Below are positions 6,701-13,381 of a stretch of 13,381 nt of DNA, one piece after another; the stretch's first letter is position 1, and every line of letters begins with the position of its first letter. Position numbers and translations under genes: made by a program. The notes below the pieces were generated by a model. It saw nothing but the letters and a program-made list of their open reading frames with translations, did not search any database and was not told where the DNA came from. This stretch comes from Chloroflexota bacterium (GTDB lineage: Bacteria > Chloroflexota > Anaerolineae > Anaerolineales > UBA4823), in the NCBI GenBank assembly GCA_023395675.1, contig JAEWYL010000258.1:1-13381 (forward strand), read 5' to 3'.

Positions 6701-9700
6701 CGGCTCTCCGGCCCTGTCGGGGACCGCCGCCATCACCATCGAGGTCAATAATGTCGAAGAGGCGCCGCTCGTCACCGGCGAGAGCTACGAGACCCTCGGC
6801 AACACCCTGCTGGAGGTCTCGGACGGCCCGGCCGGCCCCGCGCCGCGGGTTTTTACCAGTGGAAATCTGCTCGACAATGACAGCGACCCAGACGGCGCGG
6901 GGGCGCTGCGCGCCAGCCTGGTAGGTGAAGTCAGCGCGCGCGGCGGGGAGGTAAGCCTGGACCCGGGCGGTACCTTTACCTACCTCCCGCCCGCGGGGAT
7001 CCAGGGGACGGATACCTTCACCTACACCGTCACCGACCAGGGCGGCTCGCAGGCGCAGGGGGTGGTGAATCTCAACATTCAATCCATGGTCTGGTACGTG
7101 AAGAACGACGCCCCGCCGGGCGGGAGCGGCCGCTCCAACAGTCCTTTCAACACCCTGGCTGCCGCCCAGAGCGCTTCTGCCGCCAACAGCACGATTTATG
7201 TCTACCGGGGCGACGGCACGCACAGCGGGCAAGACGCGGGCATCAGTCTGAAACAGGGCCAGCGCCTGATCGGCGCGGGGGTGGCGCTGGACGTTCCCGT
7301 GCAGCTCAATTCCGGCCCGCCGGTCACCACGCTGCTCCCGGCGGGGGAGGCGCCCCTGCTCTCGAACCAGAGCGGGATCGGGGTGAGGGCAGACAGCGGC
7401 GCTGATATCGAGATCCGAGGGCTGAATCTGTCTGATACCCTGGAAGCGGTCAATATCCAGGTCGCGAACGCGAATACGAGCTCTGTGGTCATTCGCGACA
7501 ATACCATCTCCGGCGCCGGGACGACCGGCATTACAGTCCGGGCGAGCGGTTCGGGAACCCTGAACCTGGACGTACGGAAAAACACCCTGAACGTTTCCGG
7601 CGCAGGTTTTGGCCTGCAAAATCTCGCTCAGGGCCTGCTGGTGCTCCAGTTCAGCGAGAACACCGTCACTGCGGGAGGGGATGCGGTCTCCATCCGCAGG
7701 ACAGGCACGGGGGTGCTGCGGATCACTGCCTTTGAGAATAACCGGGTGGGTAAAGACACCCTTGGCAGCGGGATTGTGATCGAAGGGGCGACCTTCGATA
7801 CCGGTCCGGACCCGCAGTACCAGACGGTGAACGCGGGCAGTCTCAGCATCGGAGAGCCGGGCGATGGAGTGGGCGGCGGCGGGCTGCTGCTGACCAATGT
7901 GCGCGGCGACCTGAGCTTCACCGATCTGGACCTCTCAGCTTCCGGCGGCGCCGCCCTGAAGGCGAGCTCGAGCGGCGAGTTCTCATCCGCGGGTAACGGC
8001 TTCCGCCTGGTGGTCGCTCAGGATCAGGGTACGCTAACCGCCGCCGGAGGGCCGGCCCTGGACATCAGTACGGCGGCACTGGACCTGCGGCTCGCCAGCC
8101 TGATCTCGACCGCCAGCACGGCCGCCGGCGTTTCCCTCTACGGGGCAGCGGGGACCGTCTCCGCCGCGGCGGGGAGCATCGAAAATGCCGCCGGAACGGC
8201 TTTCAACGTGACGGGCGGCAGCGCCGCCATCACCTTCGGCGGCCCCATCACCAACACCGCCGGGAAAGCGGTGAAAGTGGCCTCCGGCTACTCGGGCACG
8301 CTGGTTTTCAGCGGAAAGATTGACGACCGCGGCGAGGGAATCTCCCTGACCGGCAGTTCCGGGAAGTACACCTTTTCCGGCGGGCTGGTGCTCGAAACCG
8401 GGGCCAATACGGCCTTCTATGCCTCCGGCGGGGGCGAGCTGGTGATCACCGGCGCTCAGAATACCCTCAATACCACCGACGCAGCCGCGCTTTGGGTGGA
8501 GAACGTCAAGATTGGCAGTGGCGGCCTCACGTTTAAGAGCATTAACGCTGCGAACAGCGCTCACGGCATCCGGCTTGCCGGCACCGGGAGCGAGGGCGGC
8601 CTTAAAGTCACCGGGGATACAGGCGTGGTAAGCGGGGGAAGCCTGAGGAGGATGACTTCATCCTGTATCGCCCTGAGCGGCGCAGCGAAGATCGAACTCA
8701 ATAACATGCTCCTGGCTAATTGCGAAGGGATGGGCCTGGATGCCGCCCAGGTGAATGGCCTGATCCTCCGCCACGTGGCGGTCTCCGACGCCGGGAACGC
8801 GAACGGCGAACACGGCCTGCGCCTGTTCGAGCTGACCGGCGCTGCCTTGCTCGAAGACGTCCAGATCTATCGCGCCTTCGAAAACGGTATTTTGCTGGAT
8901 AATTCCGCCGGCAAACTGGAACTGACCCTGCGGCGGGTGACCATTGAGGGGAATGACCTGTTCTACGGTGAAGATGGTTTCCAGTTCCTGCTCCGTTCGG
9001 ATGCACAGGCGGCTGTCCTGGTAGAACGATCTATTTTCAGGCAGCTCGAGCGAGAGGGGATTGACGGCGTAGTGACCGGGGAAGGCGTCCTGGACCTGAC
9101 GGTGAACAACCAGAACCAGTTCAGCTCGGAAAAGGGCAGCGGAGGGGTGACCCTGGCCAGCGGCGGTTCCGCTGTGCTGCGCCTGGACCTCTCCGGGAAC
9201 ACCTTTGAAAAGGGGCTTGACACCCCGGTCAACCTGGCCAGTTTTGACAGCTCCACTTTCGATGGGCGTGTGGCGAACAATACCATCCAGCTCTCCGCCT
9301 CTACCGAGACCGGTTTCGGCCTGCGCCTGGTGGAGGAGGATAGCAGCCAGTTGACCCTGGCCCTGGAGGGCAACTGGATCTCGAGTACCCCGGAATACGG
9401 CCTGCTGGCCGGGGCTTCCGGCACGGGCAGCCTGCACCTGACTCTGCGGAATAACCAGATCCAGGCGCCGCGGGCTGTCGTTCCGGGGGCCTGGTTCAAA
9501 GCTGCAGGAAACACCTCGGGAGGCGAAAACACCTTCTGTCTGGACAGCGGGTATGCCGGCCAGGCCGGGAATAACCAGATCGCGGGCAATGCGAATTACG
9601 GCTCTGATCTCGATCTGAACCAGGAGCCCGGCAGCCTCTTCCAGCTTGAAGGCTGGAATAAAGATTCAACGCCCTCGGCGGCCGTCCACCTGAAGGCCGG

Positions 9701-11843
9701 CAACCAGATCGGTACAGTCATACACTCCGGAACCTTCTCCGACGTTACTGCCGGCTCCTGCCTGCAGCCGGTTGAAGCCGCCCTGCCTCCGGAGCAGGCC
9801 TCGCAGCCCGGGCCGGCCCTGGGTTCGGCCGGCCTGACCACCCCGGAGGCGCGGCAGGCTCAGTCCGCCTCTACCCGTGCGGCCGCCCCTGCCGGCCCCG
9901 AGACCCTCAGCCTCGAGATCGGCCTGCTGCCTGCCGGGAAACCGGTCACCGTAACCTTCGAAGTCCGCATTCAGGCCTCGCTGCCCGCGAATGTGTGGCA
10001 GATCTCCAACCAGGCTTCGGTCACCGCCGGGGGCTTCAGCGAAGCGCTCCTCAGTGACGATCCGGCCGCGCCCGGCTCGCAGGACGCCACGGTGCTGGAC
10101 CTCTACCGTCCCCCGCTTGCCCGTGCAGACGCTTATACCACGGCTGAGGATACGCCACTGGAGATCGCCGCCCCCGGCTTGCTCGGCAACGATCAGGCTG
10201 CGCTGGGCTACCAGGCGCTGCTCCGGGCGCTGAAGGAGGGCGGGCCGTCCTCCGGCAGCCTGGCGCTCGACCCCGACGGTTCCTTCAGGTTCACCCCCGC
10301 CCGGGATTTCAACGGGCTGGTCCAGTTCACCTACCGGGCCTCCGACGCCCGCTCGCAGTCGGCCCCGGGTACGGTGAGCATCATGGTCACCGCGGTCAAC
10401 GACGCGCCCGTGCTGGACCCCGCGCTCCATTTCCGCCTGGACCCGGTCAGCGCTTCGGCGGCGGAAAACCCGGGCACCCTCGTCTCGGCCCTGATTGCCG
10501 GGGCGGGCGGTGAGGCGATCCGGGACCCGGACCCGGGCGCCCTGCAGGGCATCGCGGTCACCGGGGTGGACGGCAGCCGCGGGAGCTGGCAGTATTCGCT
10601 GGATGGGGGCGCCTCCTGGAAGGCCCTCGGCGCGCCCTCCCCCGGCGCGGCGCGCCTGCTGGTCGCGGACGCGCAGACGCGCCTGCGCCTTGTGCCGGCG
10701 CCAGACTGGGTGGGAACCCTGGAACAGGCCGTCCGCTTCCGGGCCTGGGACCGTTCCACCGGGACCAACGGCGGGACGCTGGACGCCGGCAGCCCTGAAG
10801 CGCAGGCCGCTGTCAGCGCGCAGGAGGCCTCCGCCAGCATCACCCTCACAGGCAACAGCGACCTGTCGCTGTCTGTGCAGGCCCCTCCCGGCCCGCTGCT
10901 CGCCGGGACTGAGGCGGATTTCACCCTCACGCTCACCAACGCCGGGCCGTTTGACGCCAGCCAGGTATCCATCTCCGGACAGCTCCCGCCGGGCCTGACC
11001 TTCGTCTCGGCCTCCCCGCAGTGCGCGCTCTCGGGTGACAGGTTCACCTGCAGTCTCTCCGGTCTGGAAGTGGGCGGCAGCCAGAACCTCAGTCTGCGGG
11101 TGCTGGTGGATACCCGCGCCCACGGCTCGCTGGCGCTGGAGGCCGAGGTCGCCGCGGGCGAGAATGACCCCCTCCCGCAGGATAACCGCACGGAAGTGGA
11201 GGTCGAGGTCGTGCCCGCGCTCCAGACCTACGTCCTGGACGAGCAGCCCGGCGCCGAGTGGAGCCGCCCGCTTACCACCACCTCGCCCAACGGCACGCAG
11301 CTGCTGGGAGAGTTCGGCAGCGAGACCGTCACCCTGAGGCTGGACGACCTGCCGGCCCACACCCGCGTGCAGGTCACTTTCGACCTGTTCATCCTGCGTT
11401 CCTGGGATGGCAGCCAGAGCAACTGGCCCGAGGGAGCGGTAGCCGGGGCGTACACGGTGGCGCCGGAGGCCGTGGTTGGCCCGGACCGCTGGAAGCTGGC
11501 GGCGGACGGCGTGATGCTGCTGGATACCACCTTCTCCAACTTCGCCAACTGGTTGGACCTGGGGTTCTACCAGGCTTATCCCGAAAATTACCCGGAAGGC
11601 CACTACCCCCCGCAGACCGGCGCGGTGGAGACCGACGCGCTCGGTTACGGGAAGCTGGACGCCACCTATCACCTGAGCTACGACCTCGAGCATACCGGTT
11701 CCAGCCTGGCGCTGGAGTTTACCGGCAGCGGGCTGCAGGGCCTGAAGGATGAGAGCTGGGGGTTGGGGAACCTGCGCGTGTCCGTCTCAGCCGGCGCGGA
11801 CCCGCGCCCGTACAGGCTGTACTTCCCGGGCATCAACTGGTGA
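3753..11843 (+). CDS. Giant secreted cadherin / beta-helix / DUF11 surface protein (about 2,696 aa)
   Basis: I prefer the ATG at 3753 because GGTGA lies five bases upstream; a GTG at 3744 would add three residues. Residues 1-37 form a signal peptide (basic start, hydrophobic SAVALVMILSMLL, cleavage near AVAA). Approximate order: first half of a DUF11 unit (54-113); four cadherin-like/Big_9 Ig domains with EDT..L, Y.P...FNG.D.F.F and VNDAP linkers (113-496); five cadherin repeats with DENS, LDFE or LDYE, and D-x-N-E calcium-type linkers (497-1003); another cadherin-like domain (1004-1111); a long right-handed beta-helix opening with WYVKND, GRSNSPFNTL and GQRLIGAG (1113-1912); its Cys-containing end module (1913-2004); a linker; a second DUF11 half (2045-2122); a cadherin-like domain (2123-2219); an Ig-like region (2220-2370); a complete DUF11 (2370-2490); and a C-terminal sandwich-like domain with FDLFILRSWDG and DESWGLGNLRV (2491-2683). 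There is no LPxTG, PEP-CTERM or obvious membrane anchor; the end is RLYFPGINW. Probably an extracellular calcium-dependent adhesin or surface fibre. Confidence 0.93.
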   Translation: MIPHSRSRLGNSAVALVMILSMLLSPLGGTGRAVAAAPAQPQVERPSALSAAPDFTFTKTVEVSGGKARPEAGDTLRYTLTLTNPGPEAQEVVIRDVLEPYLSLAPGSLETTPLAYDQALTTPEDTSLPLTLTGWDGDGDALTFIITQEPAHGLLSGEAPALVYTPDLDYNGPDSFRFKVSDGSRDSLPAQVSIEVMLDNDSPLCSALSLTTAEDSPASLDPDCTDAELDPLTYEIETQPDHGSAAVEDGRLVYTPASNFFGEDAFTYRARDAHSAGLPAAVSVSVTPVNDAPTAAAQSLSLLEDGELEITLSGEDVDGDPLTFAITAAPGSGSLSGAAPDLAYTPLPDFNGPDGFTFEVCEQHPSPLCASAAVSLTVTAVNDAPSFTIGADQTVSEDAGEVAVPAWAADLSPGPADEAGQALSFRITANSNPDLFSGGPAISPEGALSFTPAPDASGSASLTGRLEDDGGEAHGGLRARAPQSFIIQVNGVNDAPQVQAAAFSLDENSANGTLVGTVEFTDPDEGQAHSFAITGGDPHGAFSIHAESGEIRVADSARLDFESAPSFSLTVQVTDDGLPALSGSNTVTVDLNDLDEVPTVREVQFDLDENSPAGALVGVLAFGDLDAGQEHTIAIQSGNTGEAFVLDPPTGELRVANPAALDFETHPVFTLVVSVAEVSQPAHSSSNQVTIHLKDVNEQPQVEAAAFSLDENSANGTLVGKVQASDPDAGDAPAFAITGGDPDGAFAIDAESGEIHVGDSARLDYESAPAFSLTVQVTDRGGLSASGTITIQLNDLNEQPQVEPESFHLNENSLTGTLVGTAQASDPDAGQAHTFAITGGNTDGAFTIHPTTGVIRVDNAAPLDFERNPSFSLTVQATDDGAPALSGSNTITIGLDDVNEAPVLQPVVLKIDENSPNGTALQPGPLAFTDPDGGQTHTFTILSGSFGVFTIDAASGEIRVADSQDLDYEVNDSYLLEVRVTDDGSPALSGTAAITIEVNNVEEAPLVTGESYETLGNTLLEVSDGPAGPAPRVFTSGNLLDNDSDPDGAGALRASLVGEVSARGGEVSLDPGGTFTYLPPAGIQGTDTFTYTVTDQGGSQAQGVVNLNIQSMVWYVKNDAPPGGSGRSNSPFNTLAAAQSASAANSTIYVYRGDGTHSGQDAGISLKQGQRLIGAGVALDVPVQLNSGPPVTTLLPAGEAPLLSNQSGIGVRADSGADIEIRGLNLSDTLEAVNIQVANANTSSVVIRDNTISGAGTTGITVRASGSGTLNLDVRKNTLNVSGAGFGLQNLAQGLLVLQFSENTVTAGGDAVSIRRTGTGVLRITAFENNRVGKDTLGSGIVIEGATFDTGPDPQYQTVNAGSLSIGEPGDGVGGGGLLLTNVRGDLSFTDLDLSASGGAALKASSSGEFSSAGNGFRLVVAQDQGTLTAAGGPALDISTAALDLRLASLISTASTAAGVSLYGAAGTVSAAAGSIENAAGTAFNVTGGSAAITFGGPITNTAGKAVKVASGYSGTLVFSGKIDDRGEGISLTGSSGKYTFSGGLVLETGANTAFYASGGGELVITGAQNTLNTTDAAALWVENVKIGSGGLTFKSINAANSAHGIRLAGTGSEGGLKVTGDTGVVSGGSLRRMTSSCIALSGAAKIELNNMLLANCEGMGLDAAQVNGLILRHVAVSDAGNANGEHGLRLFELTGAALLEDVQIYRAFENGILLDNSAGKLELTLRRVTIEGNDLFYGEDGFQFLLRSDAQAAVLVERSIFRQLEREGIDGVVTGEGVLDLTVNNQNQFSSEKGSGGVTLASGGSAVLRLDLSGNTFEKGLDTPVNLASFDSSTFDGRVANNTIQLSASTETGFGLRLVEEDSSQLTLALEGNWISSTPEYGLLAGASGTGSLHLTLRNNQIQAPRAVVPGAWFKAAGNTSGGENTFCLDSGYAGQAGNNQIAGNANYGSDLDLNQEPGSLFQLEGWNKDSTPSAAVHLKAGNQIGTVIHSGTFSDVTAGSCLQPVEAALPPEQASQPGPALGSAGLTTPEARQAQSASTRAAAPAGPETLSLEIGLLPAGKPVTVTFEVRIQASLPANVWQISNQASVTAGGFSEALLSDDPAAPGSQDATVLDLYRPPLARADAYTTAEDTPLEIAAPGLLGNDQAALGYQALLRALKEGGPSSGSLALDPDGSFRFTPARDFNGLVQFTYRASDARSQSAPGTVSIMVTAVNDAPVLDPALHFRLDPVSASAAENPGTLVSALIAGAGGEAIRDPDPGALQGIAVTGVDGSRGSWQYSLDGGASWKALGAPSPGAARLLVADAQTRLRLVPAPDWVGTLEQAVRFRAWDRSTGTNGGTLDAGSPEAQAAVSAQEASASITLTGNSDLSLSVQAPPGPLLAGTEADFTLTLTNAGPFDASQVSISGQLPPGLTFVSASPQCALSGDRFTCSLSGLEVGGSQNLSLRVLVDTRAHGSLALEAEVAAGENDPLPQDNRTEVEVEVVPALQTYVLDEQPGAEWSRPLTTTSPNGTQLLGEFGSETVTLRLDDLPAHTRVQVTFDLFILRSWDGSQSNWPEGAVAGAYTVAPEAVVGPDRWKLAADGVMLLDTTFSNFANWLDLGFYQAYPENYPEGHYPPQTGAVETDALGYGKLDATYHLSYDLEHTGSSLALEFTGSGLQGLKDESWGLGNLRVSVSAGADPRPYRLYFPGINW
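5241..6761 (+). repeat. Five tandem cadherin repeats inside the giant gene
   Basis: Five units of about 300-309 bases follow one another (near 5241, 5541, 5847, 6147 and 6453). Each encodes a version of DENS...GTLVG, a DPD or DLD acidic turn, FTI/FAI...GG, SGEIRV, LDFE/LDYE and an acidic D-x-N-E linker. Unit 1 and unit 3 are the most alike at DNA level over their second half: in 98 bases from 5386 versus 5998 I count about 13 differences. Units 3 and 4 share an exact 20-base-class match in their first half (5921 versus 6221, offset 300). Unit 2 is the most diverged. Confidence 0.85.
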
Positions 11844-11885
11844 GGGGTATGTCAAAAACGGTGTGAAGAAAGAGCTCGATTCAGG

Positions 11886-11980
11886 ACCTGTCCGAAATTG
11901 AATAGGTTGTTGTGTGGGGCGCCCAAGCCTGTGCCAGGCCGGCGTCCCACACAACATGAAATAGGATCATTCGGAAAGGT
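11886..11980. repeat. Long nested inverted repeat between convergent genes (bidirectional terminator or MITE-like element)
   Basis: The core is a 15-pair stem, 11909-11923 with 11941-11955, beginning GTTGTGTGGG and closing CCCACACAAC, with a single G-U pair. Inside it a second stem GCCTG (11927-11931)/CAGGC (11935-11939) has a three-base loop. Outside, ACCTGTCCGAA (11886-11896) matches the reverse complement of TTCGGAAAGGT (11970-11980) with one mismatch. The element fills most of the 155-base gap between the convergent giant and acetyltransferase genes. A terminator role fits the position, but there is no T-run on either strand; the nested outer arms are more like a small non-autonomous or REP-type element. 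I see no clear target duplication. Confidence 0.6.
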
Positions 11981-11998
11981 GCTTAATAGTGGATATTC

Positions 11999-12529
11999 TC
12001 ACCTCTGCCCGATCACCTCGTCGTGCAGGATGGCGTAGATCTCCACATCGTGAAAGCAGCCATTGTTGTACCAGGCGCCGCGGGCCGTGCCCTCGTGCCG
12101 GAAGCCGCATTTCTCGGCAATGCGGCGCGAGGCGGCGTTGTCGGGGTGGATCACCAGCCGGATGCGGTTCATGCGCTTGGTCTCGAACAGGTAGCGCACC
12201 ATCAGGTTCACGGCTTCGGTCATCACGCCTCTGCGGCGCTGTTCGGCGGCGTAAACTTGATAGGAGAGCTCGTACTCGTCCAGGTAATTCACCGTCTTGA
12301 AAAACTCGATATGCCCGAGAATCTCCTCTGAGTCGTCCACGATGACGAGCATGCCCTCGTCCCGCTCCCAGAAACCGCTCTCCTGAAAATGCTTGTGGAA
12401 TGAAGGCTGTGACATGATCCCGCGCGGGTAATACTCGCCCCGGTTCTGGATGTCAATGTGGAACTGGTACAGCTTCTCGACGTCGGCCTCGAGCACGGGC
12501 CTGAGGGTGATGGTTTGCCCCTTGAGCAT
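11999..12529 (-). CDS. GNAT acetyltransferase, RimJ/RimL-like (176 aa)
   Basis: A RimJ/RimL-type GNAT (acetyltransf_3 class). The protein opens with the typical ITLRPVLEADVEKLYQF (7-23), followed by an acidic sheet LGHIEFF (71-77) and YELSYQVYAAEQRRRGVMTEAV, with the acetyl-CoA loop QRRRGVMTEA (97-106). It then has NRIRLVIHPDNAASRRIAEKCGFRHEGTARG (121-151), a hallmark of the family, and a C-terminal DVEIYAIL. It should transfer acetyl from acetyl-CoA to a protein N-terminus or to a small amine; the substrate cannot be read from sequence. It is a different GNAT subgroup from the one in the collar cluster and lies on the opposite strand. The ATG at 12529 has AGGACGG upstream at normal spacing. 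Length is typical. It converges with the giant gene and follows the membrane-protein gene in the same direction. Confidence 0.9.
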   Translation of the reverse strand: MLKGQTITLRPVLEADVEKLYQFHIDIQNRGEYYPRGIMSQPSFHKHFQESGFWERDEGMLVIVDDSEEILGHIEFFKTVNYLDEYELSYQVYAAEQRRRGVMTEAVNLMVRYLFETKRMNRIRLVIHPDNAASRRIAEKCGFRHEGTARGAWYNNGCFHDVEIYAILHDEVIGQR

Positions 12530-12580
12530 ATTGCCGTCCTTTCACTTCTCCCAGAGTCAAAATACCAAAACTTCGTTATT

Positions 12581-12615
12581 AAAAAGGTCATGTGCAGCCG
12601 CGGAGCCGCTGCACA
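12581..12615 (-). terminator. Hairpin with T-run between the two minus-strand genes
   Basis: Read on the minus strand, TGTGCAGC (12615-12608) pairs with GCTGCACA (12598-12591), an eight-base stem with a nine-base loop. Five spacer bases follow, then TTTTT (12585-12581). This resembles an intrinsic terminator for the membrane-protein gene that ends at 12740, although the T-run is offset from the stem. It also lies between the putative acetyltransferase promoter (12684-12712) and that gene's start. Confidence 0.5.
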
Positions 12616-12683
12616 CGCCCAACCGTAACACGATGGATGACAGGACGATTTTATGGATGTTTGTGGATTGAGCGCTTCCGTTG

Positions 12684-12712
12684 ATTATACGCGCTCAAGG
12701 GGAGAGGAGCAA
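12684..12712 (-). promoter_or_regulatory. Possible sigma70-type promoter for the RimJ/RimL-like gene
   Basis: On the minus strand TTGCTC (12712-12707) and a perfect TATAAT (12689-12684) are separated by 17 bases. The predicted start near 12677 would give a leader of about 148 bases containing the terminator-like hairpin. The -10 is perfect, the -35 only partial. Confidence 0.45.
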
Positions 12713-12739
12713 GAAATTTGGGCGAAAGGGCGCTCTACA

Positions 12740-13252
12740 CTAGGTCTGGGAAGCAGGCTTCCCTTCATGCGCCCGGCGTTGGCGGAGAACGAAAAAGCTC
12801 ACAAGGAACCCGATCAGGCTCCCGCCGATCACCGCAACCACCAGCCATTCGAAGCTGCCCCCGACCAGATCGTACCAGAAAATGGATTTCCAGTTCTCTA
12901 AGAAATGCGGGTCAGCCCGGTTGGAGAGGTGCAGTTCCGGTCTGGAGGGAACGCCGATCAGGGCCAGCTGTACACCGTTGGTCAGGTAGTAGGCGGCGAC
13001 CGCGGCGCACCAGGTCAGTACGCTCGCCAGGGCGGCGCGCCAGGTGGAGCGGGAGATTCTGGCTTCGTACAGGATCACGGGGATAACCGGCACCAGCCAG
13101 ATGCCGACGCTGAGCACAAGCCAGACCAGCTCTGCGAACAGGCCGCGCAGCTGCTGTAAAGAGAGCGTGTTGGAAATAAAGGCGTGATAGTAAAAGTCAA
13201 AGATGCCGAATAGAATCCCGGTCAGGGTATAGAGTAACCAGCGTTGTTTCAT
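12740..13252 (-). CDS. Four-helix integral membrane protein of unknown function (170 aa)
   Basis: I do not recognise this family with certainty. Four hydrophobic segments are visible: about 6-26 (LLYTLTGILFGIFDFYYHAF), 38-62 (LFAELVWLVLSVGIWLVPVI), 71-101 (WRAALASVLTWCAAVAAYYL then GVQLALIGV) and 131-156 (GGSFEWLVVAVIGGSLIGFL). The C-terminal tail is basic (RQRRAHEGK), so under the positive-inside rule both ends probably face the cytoplasm. The segment between helices 3 and 4 (102-130) is hydrophilic and contains Trp, His and several acidic residues, probably external. There are no catalytic or transporter motifs that I can name. The start at 13252 has AGGAG five bases upstream. It is read in the same direction as the acetyltransferase, but the 210-base gap with a terminator-like hairpin argues for separate units. 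Confidence 0.82.
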   Translation of the reverse strand: MKQRWLLYTLTGILFGIFDFYYHAFISNTLSLQQLRGLFAELVWLVLSVGIWLVPVIPVILYEARISRSTWRAALASVLTWCAAVAAYYLTNGVQLALIGVPSRPELHLSNRADPHFLENWKSIFWYDLVGGSFEWLVVAVIGGSLIGFLVSFFVLRQRRAHEGKPASQT

Positions 13253-13381
13253 CTCGTCTCCTGTTGAATGTGGTTGAGCCGCCAGGCTCTCACAGCCGGG
13301 AGTCTACCATGAATCTGGTTTTGAGGCGGTTTCTATACAACTTTGGCAAGGGTCTGTGGAGCAATCTGTGGGGGCGGGGGG

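Noticed and set aside
7202..7585. Short minus-strand frames inside the beta-helix region
   Set aside because: The beta-helix reading frame is continuous and consistent with its flanking domains; the opposite frames show no start signals or domains.
4938..7619. An open frame of 893 codons on the minus strand, opposite the cadherin region
   Set aside because: It mirrors a GC-rich, highly repetitive coding strand; its translation has no recognisable domain and is full of repeated Arg, Gly and Val runs. The plus strand here has clear cadherin motifs.
9666..11693. An open frame of 675 codons on the minus strand, opposite the 3' part of the giant gene
   Set aside because: Same cause: low stop density on the opposite strand of GC-rich DNA. 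The translation is Gly/Arg/Gln-rich without domain signatures or a good start site.

Overview
The window looks like a GC-rich bacterial chromosome or metagenome contig. I favour a Chloroflexota (Anaerolineae-like) bacterium with moderate confidence. The reasons are the very large secreted protein built from cadherin-like, cadherin, beta-helix and DUF11 modules, its C-terminal end RLYFPGINW (which recalls the YLPL-type ends I associate with secreted Chloroflexota proteins), and a small DUF2249 gene. There is no rRNA, tRNA, CRISPR array, transposase or replication gene. Apart from the collar domains there is no phage structural gene.

Left edge (1-739): a DUF2249 gene on the minus strand is preceded by what reads as a textbook class II FNR/CRP-family promoter, with a perfect TTGAT-N4-ATCAA box centred 41.5 bases upstream of the start predicted from a perfect TATAAT. 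This points to oxygen- or nitrogen-oxide-dependent expression. The rest of the intergenic region is the upstream zone of the plus-strand cluster.

Collar cluster (740-3614, plus strand): a small twin-arginine-signal protein, three paralogous phage-tail-collar (microcystin-dependent/MdpB-type) proteins, a GNAT acetyltransferase and a DUF6916 protein. Most genes overlap or are tightly spaced, so they are probably one transcription unit. This is the least understood system here: tail-fibre-tip-like proteins with variable centres, without any sheath, tube or baseplate gene, bundled with an acetyltransferase.

Giant surface protein (3753-11843, plus strand): about 2,700 residues with a signal peptide, cadherin-like Ig domains, five cadherin repeats, a long right-handed beta-helix, further Ig-type domains and a C-terminal sandwich-like domain. 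It is probably an extracellular adhesin. Its first DUF11 unit appears to be split into an N-terminal half and a C-terminal half separated by about 1,930 residues.

Right edge (11844-13381): a long nested hairpin separates the giant gene from a convergent RimJ/RimL-type acetyltransferase gene (minus), which is followed by a gene for a four-helix membrane protein (minus). A terminator-like hairpin lies between these two minus-strand genes, downstream of a possible internal promoter for the acetyltransferase.
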